A DNA stretch of 64,000 nucleotides from Chlorogloea sp. CCALA 695 (GTDB taxonomy: Bacteria; Cyanobacteriota; Cyanobacteriia; Cyanobacteriales; Chroococcidiopsidaceae): the NCBI RefSeq assembly GCF_003003885.1, contig NZ_PVWN01000018.1:1-64000 (forward strand), in the 5' to 3' direction. The notes below the pieces were generated by a model, which was not told the origin of the DNA, searched no databases, and saw nothing but the letters and a program-made list of their open reading frames with translations. The position numbers were made by a program, and so were the translations under genes. This document shows positions 18,440 to 27,645 of the stretch, piece after piece; the stretch's first letter is position 1, and each line of letters opens with the position of its first letter.

Positions 18440-19186
18440 ATGATTCATTTAAACGCAGAAATGCAAAGCAAGCTTGATATATATCCTAAAAACAATCAGA
18501 AATACACAAGATGTTTAATTAGGAAAACAGAAATTGCACTTAATGGAAGACCAGAGGAGTTAGTCAGACAGATGTTTATTCACTATCTAATTAAAGAAAG
18601 TGGATTATTAGCTAATAAAATTAATATTAAAATTGAATCAAACAATCATGATATAGAAATATATAGAAGAGAAAGAAATCATAATTTTAAGCCTCATCAA
18701 GCTCCGCTAATAATTGTGGAAGTAAAACGAGAAAATACAAATTTGCCAAATCATTACCCTCAGATCAAAAGATATCTAAAAAATGCTCGTTGCAACCTAG
18801 GGATTTTATATAACTATCATCAAATTATACTATTTACTAAAATAGTAAATGAATTAGACAATTTTGAAGATAAACATCTTAGAAATTTTCAAGATGTAGA
18901 AAACTTGATTTTAACAGAAGGCAATGACATTGATAGCAATTTAGTAGAGTTTGAAAAAGCTGAGAATGGAAATTTTGAAAGTTTTACTTACCTCGTGAAA
19001 AAATATGGAAAGTATACAACTAATACAATAGTATTTAAACTGAAAAATCAGCAGCTAAAAACAAAAGGAGCTTTTTTTAACGTTCAAGGAAATAAAGTAT
19101 ATTACGATCCATGCGGTCAATTTGCTGACAAGCAACAATTTTTTGAGCGTCAACATTTTGAAAAATTAGTTTCTATCACGTACTAA
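18440..19186 (+). CDS. PD-(D/E)XK nuclease, HsdR N-terminal-like
   Basis: A 248-residue protein whose N-terminal half carries a type I restriction HsdR-N-like nuclease core: RPEELVRQMF (Glu39/40), then HDIEIYRR (Asp71), then LIIVEVKREN (Glu94-x-Lys96). The order and spacing match PD-(D/E)XK enzymes. Residues 150-248 form a separate region of unknown function. There is no helicase or methylase, so this is not a standard restriction enzyme. It shares strand, AT-richness and lack of HIP1 with the upstream GTPase gene, which could supply NTP-driven control. Confidence 0.65.
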   Translation: MIHLNAEMQSKLDIYPKNNQKYTRCLIRKTEIALNGRPEELVRQMFIHYLIKESGLLANKINIKIESNNHDIEIYRRERNHNFKPHQAPLIIVEVKRENTNLPNHYPQIKRYLKNARCNLGILYNYHQIILFTKIVNELDNFEDKHLRNFQDVENLILTEGNDIDSNLVEFEKAENGNFESFTYLVKKYGKYTTNTIVFKLKNQQLKTKGAFFNVQGNKVYYDPCGQFADKQQFFERQHFEKLVSITY

Positions 19187-19200
19187 ATAGTTACAGGAGC

Positions 19201-19487
19201 GATATTGTACATCTGCAACGGGTAACAGAATCCGCCGCTACTGCACCAGGTGCGATCGCTAGTTAGCAATTAGCAACTGGGATGAAAAGTTTGTTGGTTG
19301 GGGAGGCAAAGCTCAAAATATCATCGAACGATATCTACAAGATGGGCGATTTTTGTCTCAATGCCCAAAACTTGTATACTTACATCTACCTAATCCACCC
19401 AACCAACACCGGACGGAAACAGCTTTTGTATACCAAAATAGACAACACTACTACACCACTATAAAATCTCGATGCAAAGATAATTAA
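19201..19487 (+). pseudogene. Decayed C-terminal part of a family 2 glycosyltransferase
   Basis: Two frames read as one protein interrupted by a frameshift and stop. From 19201 it reads as far as APGAIAS followed by TAG at 19264-19266. The second frame, from about 19266 to the TAA at 19485-19487, reads NWDEKFVGWGG, ERYLQDGRF, then LPNPPNQHR and NRQHYYTTI. The WDE-FVGWGG and H-N-R-Y pattern resembles the C-terminal galactosyltransferase-like domain of GT2 enzymes. The N-terminal two thirds is missing. It converges on the intact glycosyltransferase gene with a 4-base overlap. Confidence 0.45.
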
Positions 19488-20770
19488 GCGCTAACGGCTT
19501 CTTTTTGCTTAACTGTCGCAAGCTGTTTTTTTGGCTGCATTAGATCGGTATATAAATCGCCTAATTGAACTGCTACACCTTCCCAGCTAAACAGTTTTTC
19601 TACTCGTCTTCTCGCTGCAACGCCCATTTTTTCCCGTTCTTCTGGAGATAATGAAAGAATGCGATCTATTGCTTGGGAGAAAGCCGCGTCATCTTTTGCT
19701 GGTGCAAGTAACCCTGTTTCTTCAGGAACTACTGTAAACTGCAATCCGCCTACATCACTGGCAATTACTGGGGTTGCACTTGCCATTGCTTCGATTGCTA
19801 CTAATCCAAAGGGTTCGTAATGACTGGGTACAACGCACACATCCGCCGCCGCATAGTAATTATGCAATGTCTCGTCACCCAAACGACCGGGGAAGACAGT
19901 AATATCGGTCATTCCTAATTCAGCTACAATACTTTCAATGCGATCGCGTTCCATACCGTCGCTTTGTCCCGGACGCGAACCACCACCAATAATTAACTTT
20001 ATATCTTTTTTACCCCGTAGTTGCGATTGACCTACGGCTCTAACTAGCGTTTCAATCCCTTTACGAGGATCGAATCTACCTACATATAAAATTACCAATG
20101 ATTCGGGATCTATGTCTAATTCTTGTCTCGCTTGCGCTCTAGTTACCGAACCAAAACGATGAATATCTGTACCGCAAGGAATTATATCAATATTTCCTTG
20201 TTTCGATACCAACTGTCGCATATGGACTTTTTCTTGAGGACTCGTTGCTACAATACTTTCAGCCGTTTCTAGCACTGCTTTCTCAACATCTAATCGCTTC
20301 TTAGCAATTAAAGGAACTGTTGGAACTGATTTGTATTTGACATAGCCCAAGGAGTGATAAGTATGAACTTGCTTGCTACCTTGAATTTTCTTTAACTGCA
20401 TTCCCACCCAAGCAGAGATCCAGTAGTTAGTATGAACCAAAGCATACTTAATCCCATTATCTTTTTGAAACTTTAATATTTGCTGGACAAATTCAGCAGC
20501 GTAGGGAAATATATTATCTCTTGGTACAAATTCTTCAGGCCCAGCCACTAAACGAATTGTTCTACAATTAGAAGAGTGTTGAACGATTGCGGCTTGCTCG
20601 GCGTTGGCTTTGCGGGTAAACATATCTACTTGCCATCCAAGGAGAGCTAACGCTTCCCCTACTTGGCGCACGTAAACATTCTGTCCACCAGCTTCTTCTT
20701 TCCCTATTTCAATTGCAGGATCGCCGTGAACTGAAATTAAGGCAATGTGCTTTCGATTTGAGGTATTCAT
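19484..20770 (-). CDS. Glycosyltransferase family 4 (GT-B) protein
   Basis: A 428-residue retaining GT-B glycosyltransferase. The N-terminal domain has GGQNVYVRQVGEALA, a loop shared with sucrose-phosphate synthase- and MshA-like enzymes. The C-terminal Glycos_transf_1 domain has ILYVGRFDPRKGIETLV and the EX7E-type nucleotide-sugar motif YEPFGLVAIEAMASATPVIASDVGG. No signal peptide, so it acts on the cytosolic side. Acceptor and sugar are not determined; lipid or polysaccharide assembly is likely. A 441-base upstream region separates it from the next divergent gene. Confidence 0.88.
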   Translation of the reverse strand: MNTSNRKHIALISVHGDPAIEIGKEEAGGQNVYVRQVGEALALLGWQVDMFTRKANAEQAAIVQHSSNCRTIRLVAGPEEFVPRDNIFPYAAEFVQQILKFQKDNGIKYALVHTNYWISAWVGMQLKKIQGSKQVHTYHSLGYVKYKSVPTVPLIAKKRLDVEKAVLETAESIVATSPQEKVHMRQLVSKQGNIDIIPCGTDIHRFGSVTRAQARQELDIDPESLVILYVGRFDPRKGIETLVRAVGQSQLRGKKDIKLIIGGGSRPGQSDGMERDRIESIVAELGMTDITVFPGRLGDETLHNYYAAADVCVVPSHYEPFGLVAIEAMASATPVIASDVGGLQFTVVPEETGLLAPAKDDAAFSQAIDRILSLSPEEREKMGVAARRRVEKLFSWEGVAVQLGDLYTDLMQPKKQLATVKQKEAVSA

Positions 20771-21211
20771 AGCTGATAATTACCAGATTTTAACTAAGTT
20801 TTATATAGAGTCCGCTTTGGGCGGTTTCCTTTTAGTGGAGCAGAATATTTTTGATTCCTGTTAATTAATATAAAGTTGATTAAAATTCTGGGCATCCACT
20901 GCGGGAAAGATTTTATATACTCTAATTGTCCGTCTTGCGGCTTTTTTCAGGCATAAAGTGTATTTTAAAATTTTTGTCAATCCCCCAATCTTGGTATGTA
21001 TAGGGTATTTTAAGCTATTTTAGTTACTAAATAAACTTTTCTCAATTTAATAGACTATCACAGGTATTATTATTTACATTTTATCTTATATTTAGCCTAA
21101 ACGAAGTTAGTTGCAAGCAGTCAAAATTGTTTTGCTTCAACGACTTAAACTAAGTATTAGTTAAAGGTGAAAAGTTTAATAGAGTATTAATTAGTTCATT
21201 ACAATAGCGCT
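20771..21211. other. Divergent intergenic region without a gene
   Basis: The 441 bases between the glycosyltransferase gene and the plus-strand gene at 21212 are AT-rich. I find no open frame, tRNA or strong hairpin. It presumably holds both promoters. Confidence 0.5.
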
Positions 21212-21616
21212 ATGCAATTAGAGTTTGTGCCAATTGAAGATTTTTACTTTGCTTTGACACTGGCAGTCCGACCATTGGAAGATATTGGTGATGAGGATTT
21301 GGTCGCCCTAGTGCGATCGCGTTTAGAGTTATTGTGCGGTCAACCTTCAACGATTGCGGCGGCTACCCAAAATAATTTTAACTATGTCTTTGTCGTTGAT
21401 GACAGCAATCATAGCCCGACTTCAAAGTTAGTCGTATCTATAGCAGATTGGCAAAATAAACTCCGCCTTAGTAGCGATTATGGCTGGGAGTTAGACAAAG
21501 AACGTAAACCTGTGCGTACTGAACTATTTAACCAACGTTCAGATTTTGCTCATCAATTGCGATCGCATTTAGAAGCCTGGCTAGAAATTCCTCTACCAAA
21601 TTCTTCAGTTTCTTAA
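21212..21616 (+). CDS. Conserved cyanobacterial hypothetical protein
   Basis: A 134-residue soluble protein with no recognised catalytic motif. It starts QLEFVPIEDFYFALTLAVRPLEDIGDEDLVALVRSRLELL, an acidic, helix-strand mix, and ends in a helical segment SDFAHQLRSHLEAWLEIPLP. HIP1 sites inside the gene (for instance near 21315) indicate that it is native to this genome. It converges on the RRM gene. Function unknown. Confidence 0.7.
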   Translation: MQLEFVPIEDFYFALTLAVRPLEDIGDEDLVALVRSRLELLCGQPSTIAAATQNNFNYVFVVDDSNHSPTSKLVVSIADWQNKLRLSSDYGWELDKERKPVRTELFNQRSDFAHQLRSHLEAWLEIPLPNSSVS

Positions 21617-21621
21617 AAATA

Positions 21622-21664
21622 GGGTAATGGGCAACAATTACCCATTACCCATTAGCCATTACCC
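21622..21664. repeat. Hairpin and ATTACCC heptamer repeats between convergent genes
   Basis: GGGTAATGGG (21622-21631) pairs perfectly with CCCATTACCC (21641-21650). The right arm is part of four heptamers (ATTACCC, one with a G) from 21637 to 21664. This is a short tandem repeat of the kind common in cyanobacteria. It runs into the 3' end of the RRM gene and supplies its stop codon. It may also act as a terminator. Confidence 0.7.
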
Positions 21665-22171
21665 ATTCGTAGTTTGGGCTGCCAACATTTGCTTGAGCTT
21701 TTCTAAATCCGCAGCCCAGCGAGGATCGGGTTGTACTCCTTCGCTAGTTTCGGTGGTGCTAGTTGTTGTGGTACTAGCAGGGCGACGAGATTTTTTATTG
21801 TTGCTATTGTTGCTGGTGGTGCGCTTAGTTGGGGCTGGTTTATCTGAAGTTACGCTACTGGTAATAGGACTCGCCTCATTATCCATCGGACGCTGTTCGC
21901 CGTCTTCCTCTGCACCTTTGGTACGAGGTAAAGCTTTCTCGATTTTTATAGGTATATCTTTAAATAAATAACCATTAAATTTTTCAATTATTTTGTCAGC
22001 GTGTTCGTCATCATTGACAGTTACAAAGCCAAAGCCGCGACATTTGCCTGTTTTGCGGTCTTTAATTACTTTAGTAACTACTGAATCGCCTTCCTCTGCA
22101 AAAACTGCTTGCAGGTCTTGACGTTCTACTTCTTCTTTGGGCAGATTACCAATATATAAACGAACTGACAT
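21659..22171 (-). CDS. RRM-domain RNA-binding protein (Rbp family)
   Basis: A 170-residue cyanobacterial Rbp-type protein. One RNA recognition motif fills residues 1-82, with RNP2 LYIGNL and RNP1 CRGFGFVTV. The tail (85-170) is disordered, rich in Ser, Thr, Asn and Pro, unlike the glycine-rich tail of cold-induced RbpA types, and is more like the type with a long tail. Such proteins bind mRNAs and help to localise or stabilise them. Its stop codon lies in a tandem ATTACCC repeat. The 523-base upstream gap may include a long leader. Confidence 0.92.
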   Translation of the reverse strand: MSVRLYIGNLPKEEVERQDLQAVFAEEGDSVVTKVIKDRKTGKCRGFGFVTVNDDEHADKIIEKFNGYLFKDIPIKIEKALPRTKGAEEDGEQRPMDNEASPITSSVTSDKPAPTKRTTSNNSNNKKSRRPASTTTTSTTETSEGVQPDPRWAADLEKLKQMLAAQTTNG

Positions 22172-22694
22172 GAACTATTCCTCTACAAATTGACAAAAAA
22201 ATAATTTGGCATCGAACCGCTTAGTTGAGATTTGCTGATAATAAAGTGACATTGACTCTTGCTGCCACTAACTAATTTTTAAATTTTATCTAGCTTATCT
22301 ATACCTTACAGGTGCAGTTTGTTAATTCAGTATTTCAATTATTAATCTCCTGAAAAAAATTTGGCTTTACAACTGCTTTCTCATTTGATGATTTGTTCAG
22401 TTGATCGCCTTTTTGCCATGAGCAACGTTTCTAATGCTACTAACCTGTAACGGTGACACTATTTTTTACAATATCACGCTCAGAGCTTGTAGGGTAGTTA
22501 ATTGCATATAATTCCACCTTTAGCAATACTTGGGTTCTTACCTACCTAATTCCGTCCTTCTTAGTGCGGATATTGGCGGCTGAGAAAATTGTTACCAGTG
22601 ATTAATACTTGCTGCTTGGCTTTTTTTAATTGCAAAAACTATATGTAACTAAATGTAACATTATCAGAAAAAGGCTGCAATTTATTTTTAGATT
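22172..22694. other. Long intergenic region upstream of the RRM gene
   Basis: This 523-base gap holds no open frame or RNA gene I can support. It must include the RRM gene promoter and the end of the M48-like transcript. No strong hairpin is visible. A long 5' leader of the RNA-binding protein mRNA is possible, as in other cyanobacterial rbp genes, but this is inference. Confidence 0.45.
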
Positions 22695-24884
22695 TTATCT
22701 ACCCAAAACGATTGCGGCAGTACCGTAAAGAGCGATCGCACTTGCCATAATAGTAGCCCAAAGCGGTTGAAAACTATGGCTAACTTTGCCAGCTTGGGTT
22801 TGCAAACTATGCAGATCAATCCAGCTATTAGCACCGCGACGAAACCAACCTGTAACTAAAATATGGCGACCTAATAAATCTGTTGGATTGAGGGATTGCC
22901 TTAAAAAAAGATTACCAATAGAACCTAGGGCAGACTGATAATGTAGTTTAACTAAGCCTTGAGGAGAATTCAAGAGCAAGTCTTGTCCCAAGTGGTTAGC
23001 TATACCTTGTCGCCCCAAAAGCTTACCTTTGAGGCGTACAGGATGGCTATCGATAGGCAAAGCTTTTAGGTTTGCCCCTTGGTCGGTTAAACTTGGAGTA
23101 GCGGCGGCAGAGGCGGGTGTAATATCTGGAAACAAAAAATTTATCCGCAAAAATAGGCTAATACTCAACGCAATAGGAATAAAAGCTTTAATTAGCAACC
23201 AGTCGCCATACATCCAAGCAAGCCCTGGAATCCAGATTACTAGAGAAATTGCCCCAATTAGCCAAGCTATTGCTCCCAAAACCAAACCCGAAACCAGTCC
23301 AAAAACCGCAGTAAATTGTAAGAACGCCCTGTTATTAAGTACAAACTGCCATTGCCGTACTAACTTAGGCAAATCGAGCGCTACGTTGGATGAGGGAGGC
23401 AACTTTAGCTCTGTTTCGAGATGCCAAGATTGAGCTATGGTGTTTAGGCGTTGAATGCGATCGCCAATTAGAGGATGAGTATTATTGAGCGCAAGTAAAT
23501 AACGATAAGGATTAAGACAATCCCAAGCCAAAATTGGCTCAATTTCAGGATAAAGACTTCCTAAAGTAATAGCTTGATCACAGCTTATAGGCATAAACAG
23601 GTTTAAGCTTTCTAATAAAAAGCTAGTGCATTCTTTTTGCTGAATGTCTTGAGTAATACCGATCGCCAGTTTGATTAACGCGCGAGTTAAGCCGTTAGGA
23701 TTGCCAGTAAAACTAACAGCGAACCTATCGCTATAATATATTCGCAATTGAGACAACCACAAAGCCGGACGACAGAGCAACCACCACAAACCGTAAGCAA
23801 CGCTAGAAATTGTTACCGCCGCAATTTTCATATTTGCATTGGTCGTGCGATCGCCCCAGATTGCTACGTAGCGATAAACCGCATAAATCCCTTGACTTAG
23901 CACCATAAATAAAGACATAACTGCAAAATCCCAACTAGCAATATGTCCTAGTTGCGCTGTGTAGATACTAGCAATTTCATCTTCAGCCAATTGTTCGAGT
24001 AATCCTTGACTAACAGCAATGCGAGCCGTGCGCCGAAGATTGCCATAGGTGAAGGCTACGGGCGCGGAAGTAGGTAAAATGACTAATTCAGGCAAACGCC
24101 AACCTTGTTGACGGCAAAAGCGTTGTAATACCCGCCCTGATTCGGGGCTATAATTGGCAAGCTGACTAATAGTTAAAGGTTGTATCCCATAACTAGACTG
24201 CAAAAGCCTGTCTAGCAACCAGGGAGAGCCAATGGCTAGTAATAAGAGCAAAAGACGCAACAAATTTGATGGGTCGTGATAAAAGGGTTGAAATGGCTCA
24301 AAATAAGGCAGTTTAACGAGCAGATCGTTGATAAAGAGCATGACAAACTTCAGCAACTCTCGTAGTAGCAAAAAAAGCGCCGTTACACTTCCAGCCATTA
24401 ACAGCCACAAAGGGGCAAAATTAACTTCTTTTAAAGGTTGCCATCGTTGCGCTCTGGAGGCGTGCCATTCAAAAGGGGTAAGTGCTTTTTTAGTTATTGC
24501 TGGCTCTACAGGAGTGATTACAGGCTCAATGGCTACAGAAACCACTTCTTGCTTAACAACTTTTTGCTGTACTTCCTCAAAGGCTACAAATCCTGTTGCG
24601 TCGATAGGTAGGGGTTTTACAAGTTGAGGATAATTATCAGTAGCCCATTTTCTGACTTGAGGATCGCTACTTTGACTAAGAATTTTTAATAAATAAATTG
24701 CTTTACGATCTTCTCCCTTCCCCACATAGGCATCTACCAAACCTTTTTGGGCTTCTACCTTGGTAGCTGTTGGCTGAGAGGAATTTTGACAAACAGTTTC
24801 AAATTCGGCGATCGCCTTATCAAAGTTACCTTGCTTTAACGCCGTCAATCCATCTTCTAGAGGCGATTCGGGAACCGCAGCCAT
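22695..24884 (-). CDS. M48-like membrane protein lacking the catalytic zinc motif
   Basis: A protein of about 729 residues (or 741 from an earlier ATG at 24920). I prefer ATG 24884, which has GGAG 10 bases upstream. Residues 1-110 are TPR-like (LEDGLTALKQGNFDKAIAEFE). Several membrane segments follow, then an M48 peptidase-like region. The HExxH motif is replaced: the expected AHELGH reads TAQLGH, so the first His and the Glu are lost, and the third ligand region reads YYSDRFA instead of rExxAD. THPLIGDRIQRL, typical of M48, is kept. It is therefore probably a non-proteolytic member. A C-terminal soluble domain and a last membrane helix complete it. Confidence 0.75.
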   Translation of the reverse strand: MAAVPESPLEDGLTALKQGNFDKAIAEFETVCQNSSQPTATKVEAQKGLVDAYVGKGEDRKAIYLLKILSQSSDPQVRKWATDNYPQLVKPLPIDATGFVAFEEVQQKVVKQEVVSVAIEPVITPVEPAITKKALTPFEWHASRAQRWQPLKEVNFAPLWLLMAGSVTALFLLLRELLKFVMLFINDLLVKLPYFEPFQPFYHDPSNLLRLLLLLLAIGSPWLLDRLLQSSYGIQPLTISQLANYSPESGRVLQRFCRQQGWRLPELVILPTSAPVAFTYGNLRRTARIAVSQGLLEQLAEDEIASIYTAQLGHIASWDFAVMSLFMVLSQGIYAVYRYVAIWGDRTTNANMKIAAVTISSVAYGLWWLLCRPALWLSQLRIYYSDRFAVSFTGNPNGLTRALIKLAIGITQDIQQKECTSFLLESLNLFMPISCDQAITLGSLYPEIEPILAWDCLNPYRYLLALNNTHPLIGDRIQRLNTIAQSWHLETELKLPPSSNVALDLPKLVRQWQFVLNNRAFLQFTAVFGLVSGLVLGAIAWLIGAISLVIWIPGLAWMYGDWLLIKAFIPIALSISLFLRINFLFPDITPASAAATPSLTDQGANLKALPIDSHPVRLKGKLLGRQGIANHLGQDLLLNSPQGLVKLHYQSALGSIGNLFLRQSLNPTDLLGRHILVTGWFRRGANSWIDLHSLQTQAGKVSHSFQPLWATIMASAIALYGTAAIVLGR

Positions 24885-25012
24885 AAAAAACACGCTCCGA
24901 CAGGGATGTGTTTTTAACATACCCAGATTTAGCTGATAATTAACAATTGTTGTCTAGTTTGAGTTTTCGTGGCGATCGCTACTTTTATGCCCAATCAACA
25001 CCCAAAATCAAA

Positions 25013-25045
25013 CAAGCTCCCTAATCAACAGATTTAGGAAGCTTG
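25013..25045 (-). terminator. Terminator of rpsD
   Basis: CAAGCTCCCTAA (25013-25024) and TTAGGAAGCTTG (25034-25045) form a 12-bp stem with one mismatch. On the minus strand it is followed by TTTGATTTTGGG, about 70 bases after the rpsD stop. Confidence 0.7.
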
Positions 25046-25111
25046 CTCAACACGATAACAATTCTGTAAATGGCTCACCGCAGCCGCACGGTGGTAATAG
25101 CCAATAGAAAA

Positions 25112-25720
25112 CTAAGCTTGTCTGGAATAATACTCAACAACCAGTAGTTCGTTCACTTGCAGCGCTACCCATTCGCGCTCTACTAAGCTATTGACTTTGC
25201 CTACCATCTTGTTTTTGTCAAATTCTAGATGACTAGGCAAATTTGCTAAACCTGGATATTGCAAATTTGCTTCTACCAGTTTGCGCGATGCTTCTCGGTC
25301 TTTGACTGCAACAGTTTCGCCAGGGCGACATTGGTAACTTGCAATATCAACGACACGACCGTTTACGGTTACGTGACCGTGATTTACCAATTGACGAGCA
25401 GCCGGTATAGTGGGAGCCATCCCTAACCGAAATACGGTATTGTCTAAACGCATTTCTAATAGTTGTAGCAATACTTGCCCAGTAGAACCTGTAACTCGTC
25501 TTGCTCTACGCACGTATCTTAGCATTTGCTTTTCGGTCAAACCGTAGTTCATCCGCAGCTTTTGCTTTTCTTCTAAACGAACGGCGTATTCCGATCGCTT
25601 TTTGCGATTTTGTCCGTGCTGACCTGGTGGGTAAGCTCGTTTAGCGCTTTTGCGCGTCAATCCTGGTAAGTCTCCCAGGCGACGAATTATTCTTAATCGT
25701 GGTCCTCTGTATCGGGACAT
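25112..25720 (-). CDS. rpsD: 30S ribosomal protein S4
   Basis: A primary 16S rRNA-binding protein of the small subunit. The 202-residue length and N-terminal [22 protein letters not shown] are typical of cyanobacterial and plastid S4. The S4 RNA-binding domain spans residues 90-155 ([32 protein letters not shown]). It stands alone here, outside a ribosomal protein operon, as usual in cyanobacteria. Confidence 0.98.
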   Translation of the reverse strand: MSRYRGPRLRIIRRLGDLPGLTRKSAKRAYPPGQHGQNRKKRSEYAVRLEEKQKLRMNYGLTEKQMLRYVRRARRVTGSTGQVLLQLLEMRLDNTVFRLGMAPTIPAARQLVNHGHVTVNGRVVDIASYQCRPGETVAVKDREASRKLVEANLQYPGLANLPSHLEFDKNKMVGKVNSLVEREWVALQVNELLVVEYYSRQA

Positions 25721-26014
25721 GAATTTTCCTGTATCTACTAATTACGCTTAAAGTTTGCCAAATATATGATTGTAGCAGTCAATAGCTACTAGGGCAAGGT
25801 AGTGGCTATTTATTTTCAAAAAATTACTTTGCTTGGCTGTCGGAAAAATGGGCAATAATAGAAGTTGTTAGCTAATAATGAATTTTAATTGCTCTATTGT
25901 ATCCATGACAACTAAGTAAATCAGTGATATTACTTAAGTAAGAGCAAAATAAGTTTGCTTTTGGCAAGAAATTAGTCAAGTGCGATCGCCCGTAGCTAGA
26001 GAAATTGATAGATA

Positions 26015-27217
26015 ATGATAATGACTGTTAATACTTCAACTACCAATAGCCTCGTAAAGGAAATAGAAATCTGTCAACAACAGCAGTTTACAGGCAGGTT
26101 AGAAGTAATAGCTACCGATAATCAGCAATGGAGCTTGTATTTTTGTCTAGGTAGATTGATTTGGGCTACCGGGGGAGTACATTTAATCAAGCGCTGGGAG
26201 CGACTAACAACTCAATACTGCCCTCAAATTAGTAGCCAAAAGCACGTGCCAAAAAATAATTGGGATTTAGGCGAATATCAGCTACTAATTAGTTTAGTAA
26301 AAAAGCAGGAAGTAAAAGGAGAGGAAGCCGTTAGAGTAATTCGCAATACTGTTACAGAAGTATTATTCGATTTGCTACAGCAAGAACAACTCGGACAATT
26401 AACATTTACAAGAAGTCGGCAAAATCTCTCAAATGCTTCATTGACGTTACTTAATCCTAAGCACGCAGTTTTATACTCTAGTCAAGCCTGGGAAAAATGG
26501 TGCAAAGCTGGCTTAAAAAATATCTCACCCAACGCTGCCGTATTGTTGAGCCAAAGAGAACAACTACAGCAGCATACCTCCGCCCCAGTTTACAAAACTC
26601 TTGTAAAAATTGTGGATGGAGAAAGGACGCTGCGTGATTTGGCTGTATTAATGAAGCAAGATTTGCTACTTGTAACACGCTTATTGAATCCCTACATTCG
26701 GCAGGGGATCATGGAGTTAATCAAAATTGGTGATTTACTACCTCCGGCTACGGGAAATGGCTTAGAAAATACTCTAAAAGCGCCAGTCAAAACGCCCACC
26801 ACCAAAGGAGCTAAAGATTCTCCCCTCATTGCCTGCATAGACGATAGCCGAATTATGGGGCAACTAATGGAAAATATTTTAACTGGAGCGGGCTACAGGT
26901 TTGTTGGCATCGATAATGCGGTAGAAGCTTTACCAGTATTGCTCGAAAGTCAACCATCTTTAATATTTCTTGACTTAATGATGCCCATTGCCAACGGTTA
27001 CGAAGTTTGCAGCCAAATTCGGCGAATTTCTCAGTTTAAAAATATTCCTGTGATAATTTTGACAGGCAATGACGGAATTGTAGACCGGGTGAGAGCAAAA
27101 ATTGTCGGTTCGTCAGAGTTTTTAAGCAAACCAATTAAACCAGAGCAAGTGTTAGCCGTTGTCCGCAAGTATTTACCGCTTTTTTCAGACAAAAAAAAGA
27201 TCGATACACAACGATAG
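26015..27217 (+). CDS. pixG: PatA/PixG-type response regulator
   Basis: A 400-residue protein with an N-terminal DUF4388/PATAN domain (FTGRLEVIATDNQQWSLYFCLGRLIWATGG) and a C-terminal CheY-like receiver (residues 268-390). The phospho-acceptor is Asp320 in IFLDLMMP; the acid pair DD is in CIDDSR and the conserved Lys in FLSKPIKP. It opens a five-gene operon in the order pixG-H-I-J-L. PatA-type regulators set motility direction through type IV pili. A second in-frame ATG follows two codons later. Confidence 0.92.
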   Translation: MIMTVNTSTTNSLVKEIEICQQQQFTGRLEVIATDNQQWSLYFCLGRLIWATGGVHLIKRWERLTTQYCPQISSQKHVPKNNWDLGEYQLLISLVKKQEVKGEEAVRVIRNTVTEVLFDLLQQEQLGQLTFTRSRQNLSNASLTLLNPKHAVLYSSQAWEKWCKAGLKNISPNAAVLLSQREQLQQHTSAPVYKTLVKIVDGERTLRDLAVLMKQDLLLVTRLLNPYIRQGIMELIKIGDLLPPATGNGLENTLKAPVKTPTTKGAKDSPLIACIDDSRIMGQLMENILTGAGYRFVGIDNAVEALPVLLESQPSLIFLDLMMPIANGYEVCSQIRRISQFKNIPVIILTGNDGIVDRVRAKIVGSSEFLSKPIKPEQVLAVVRKYLPLFSDKKKIDTQR

Positions 27218-27271
27218 CAAGGTTTTAAAGATTTTTTTCGGTGGCTAAAAGTTTATTGTTTCGGTGGATTT

Positions 27272-27634
27272 ATGCGTACTGTCCTAATTGTTGAAGATAG
27301 CTTAGTTCAACTTCAAATCCTGACTGGTTATTTACAGCAAGCAGGTTTAAGCGTAGTTAGCGTTACTAGTGGCGAGGAGATGCTTGATAAGTTAATTAAG
27401 CACAAACTAGATTTGATTATTTTAGATGTGATCTTACCTGGTCAAAGTGGCTTTGAGTTGTGTCGAGAACTTAAAGCCGATCCTCAAACTCAGCAGATTC
27501 CTGTAGTCCTTTGTTCGACTAAAAATACTGAAGTAGATAAAATGTGGGGGAATATGCTGGGCGCAGACGCTTATTTGCCTAAGCCTGTAGATCGGTTGGA
27601 ATTAATTCAACTGGTGCAAAAACTAATGAAATAA
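27272..27634 (+). CDS. pixH: CheY-like response regulator
   Basis: A 120-residue stand-alone receiver domain. Asp52 in LIILDVILPG is the phosphorylation site, the acid pair is in IVEDS, and the switch Lys is in YLPKPVDR. A second output regulator for the operon's histidine kinase, as in PixH of Synechocystis. It lies 54 bases after pixG and 11 bases before the first CheW-like gene start. Confidence 0.93.
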   Translation: MRTVLIVEDSLVQLQILTGYLQQAGLSVVSVTSGEEMLDKLIKHKLDLIILDVILPGQSGFELCRELKADPQTQQIPVVLCSTKNTEVDKMWGNMLGADAYLPKPVDRLELIQLVQKLMK

Positions 27635-27645
27635 ACCCAGGTTTG

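Noticed and set aside
19282-19464. Independent 60-residue plus-strand gene
   Set aside because: The frame next to it reads as a glycosyltransferase tail, so this frame is probably a shadow of a pseudogene.
16025-19487. Prophage or integrative element carrying the GTPase-nuclease pair
   Set aside because: No integrase, tRNA attachment site, terminal repeats or phage structural genes are seen; only the composition change and flanking remnants support transfer.
21637-21664. CRISPR array
   Set aside because: The repeat unit is 7 bases with no spacers, and no cas genes are in the window.
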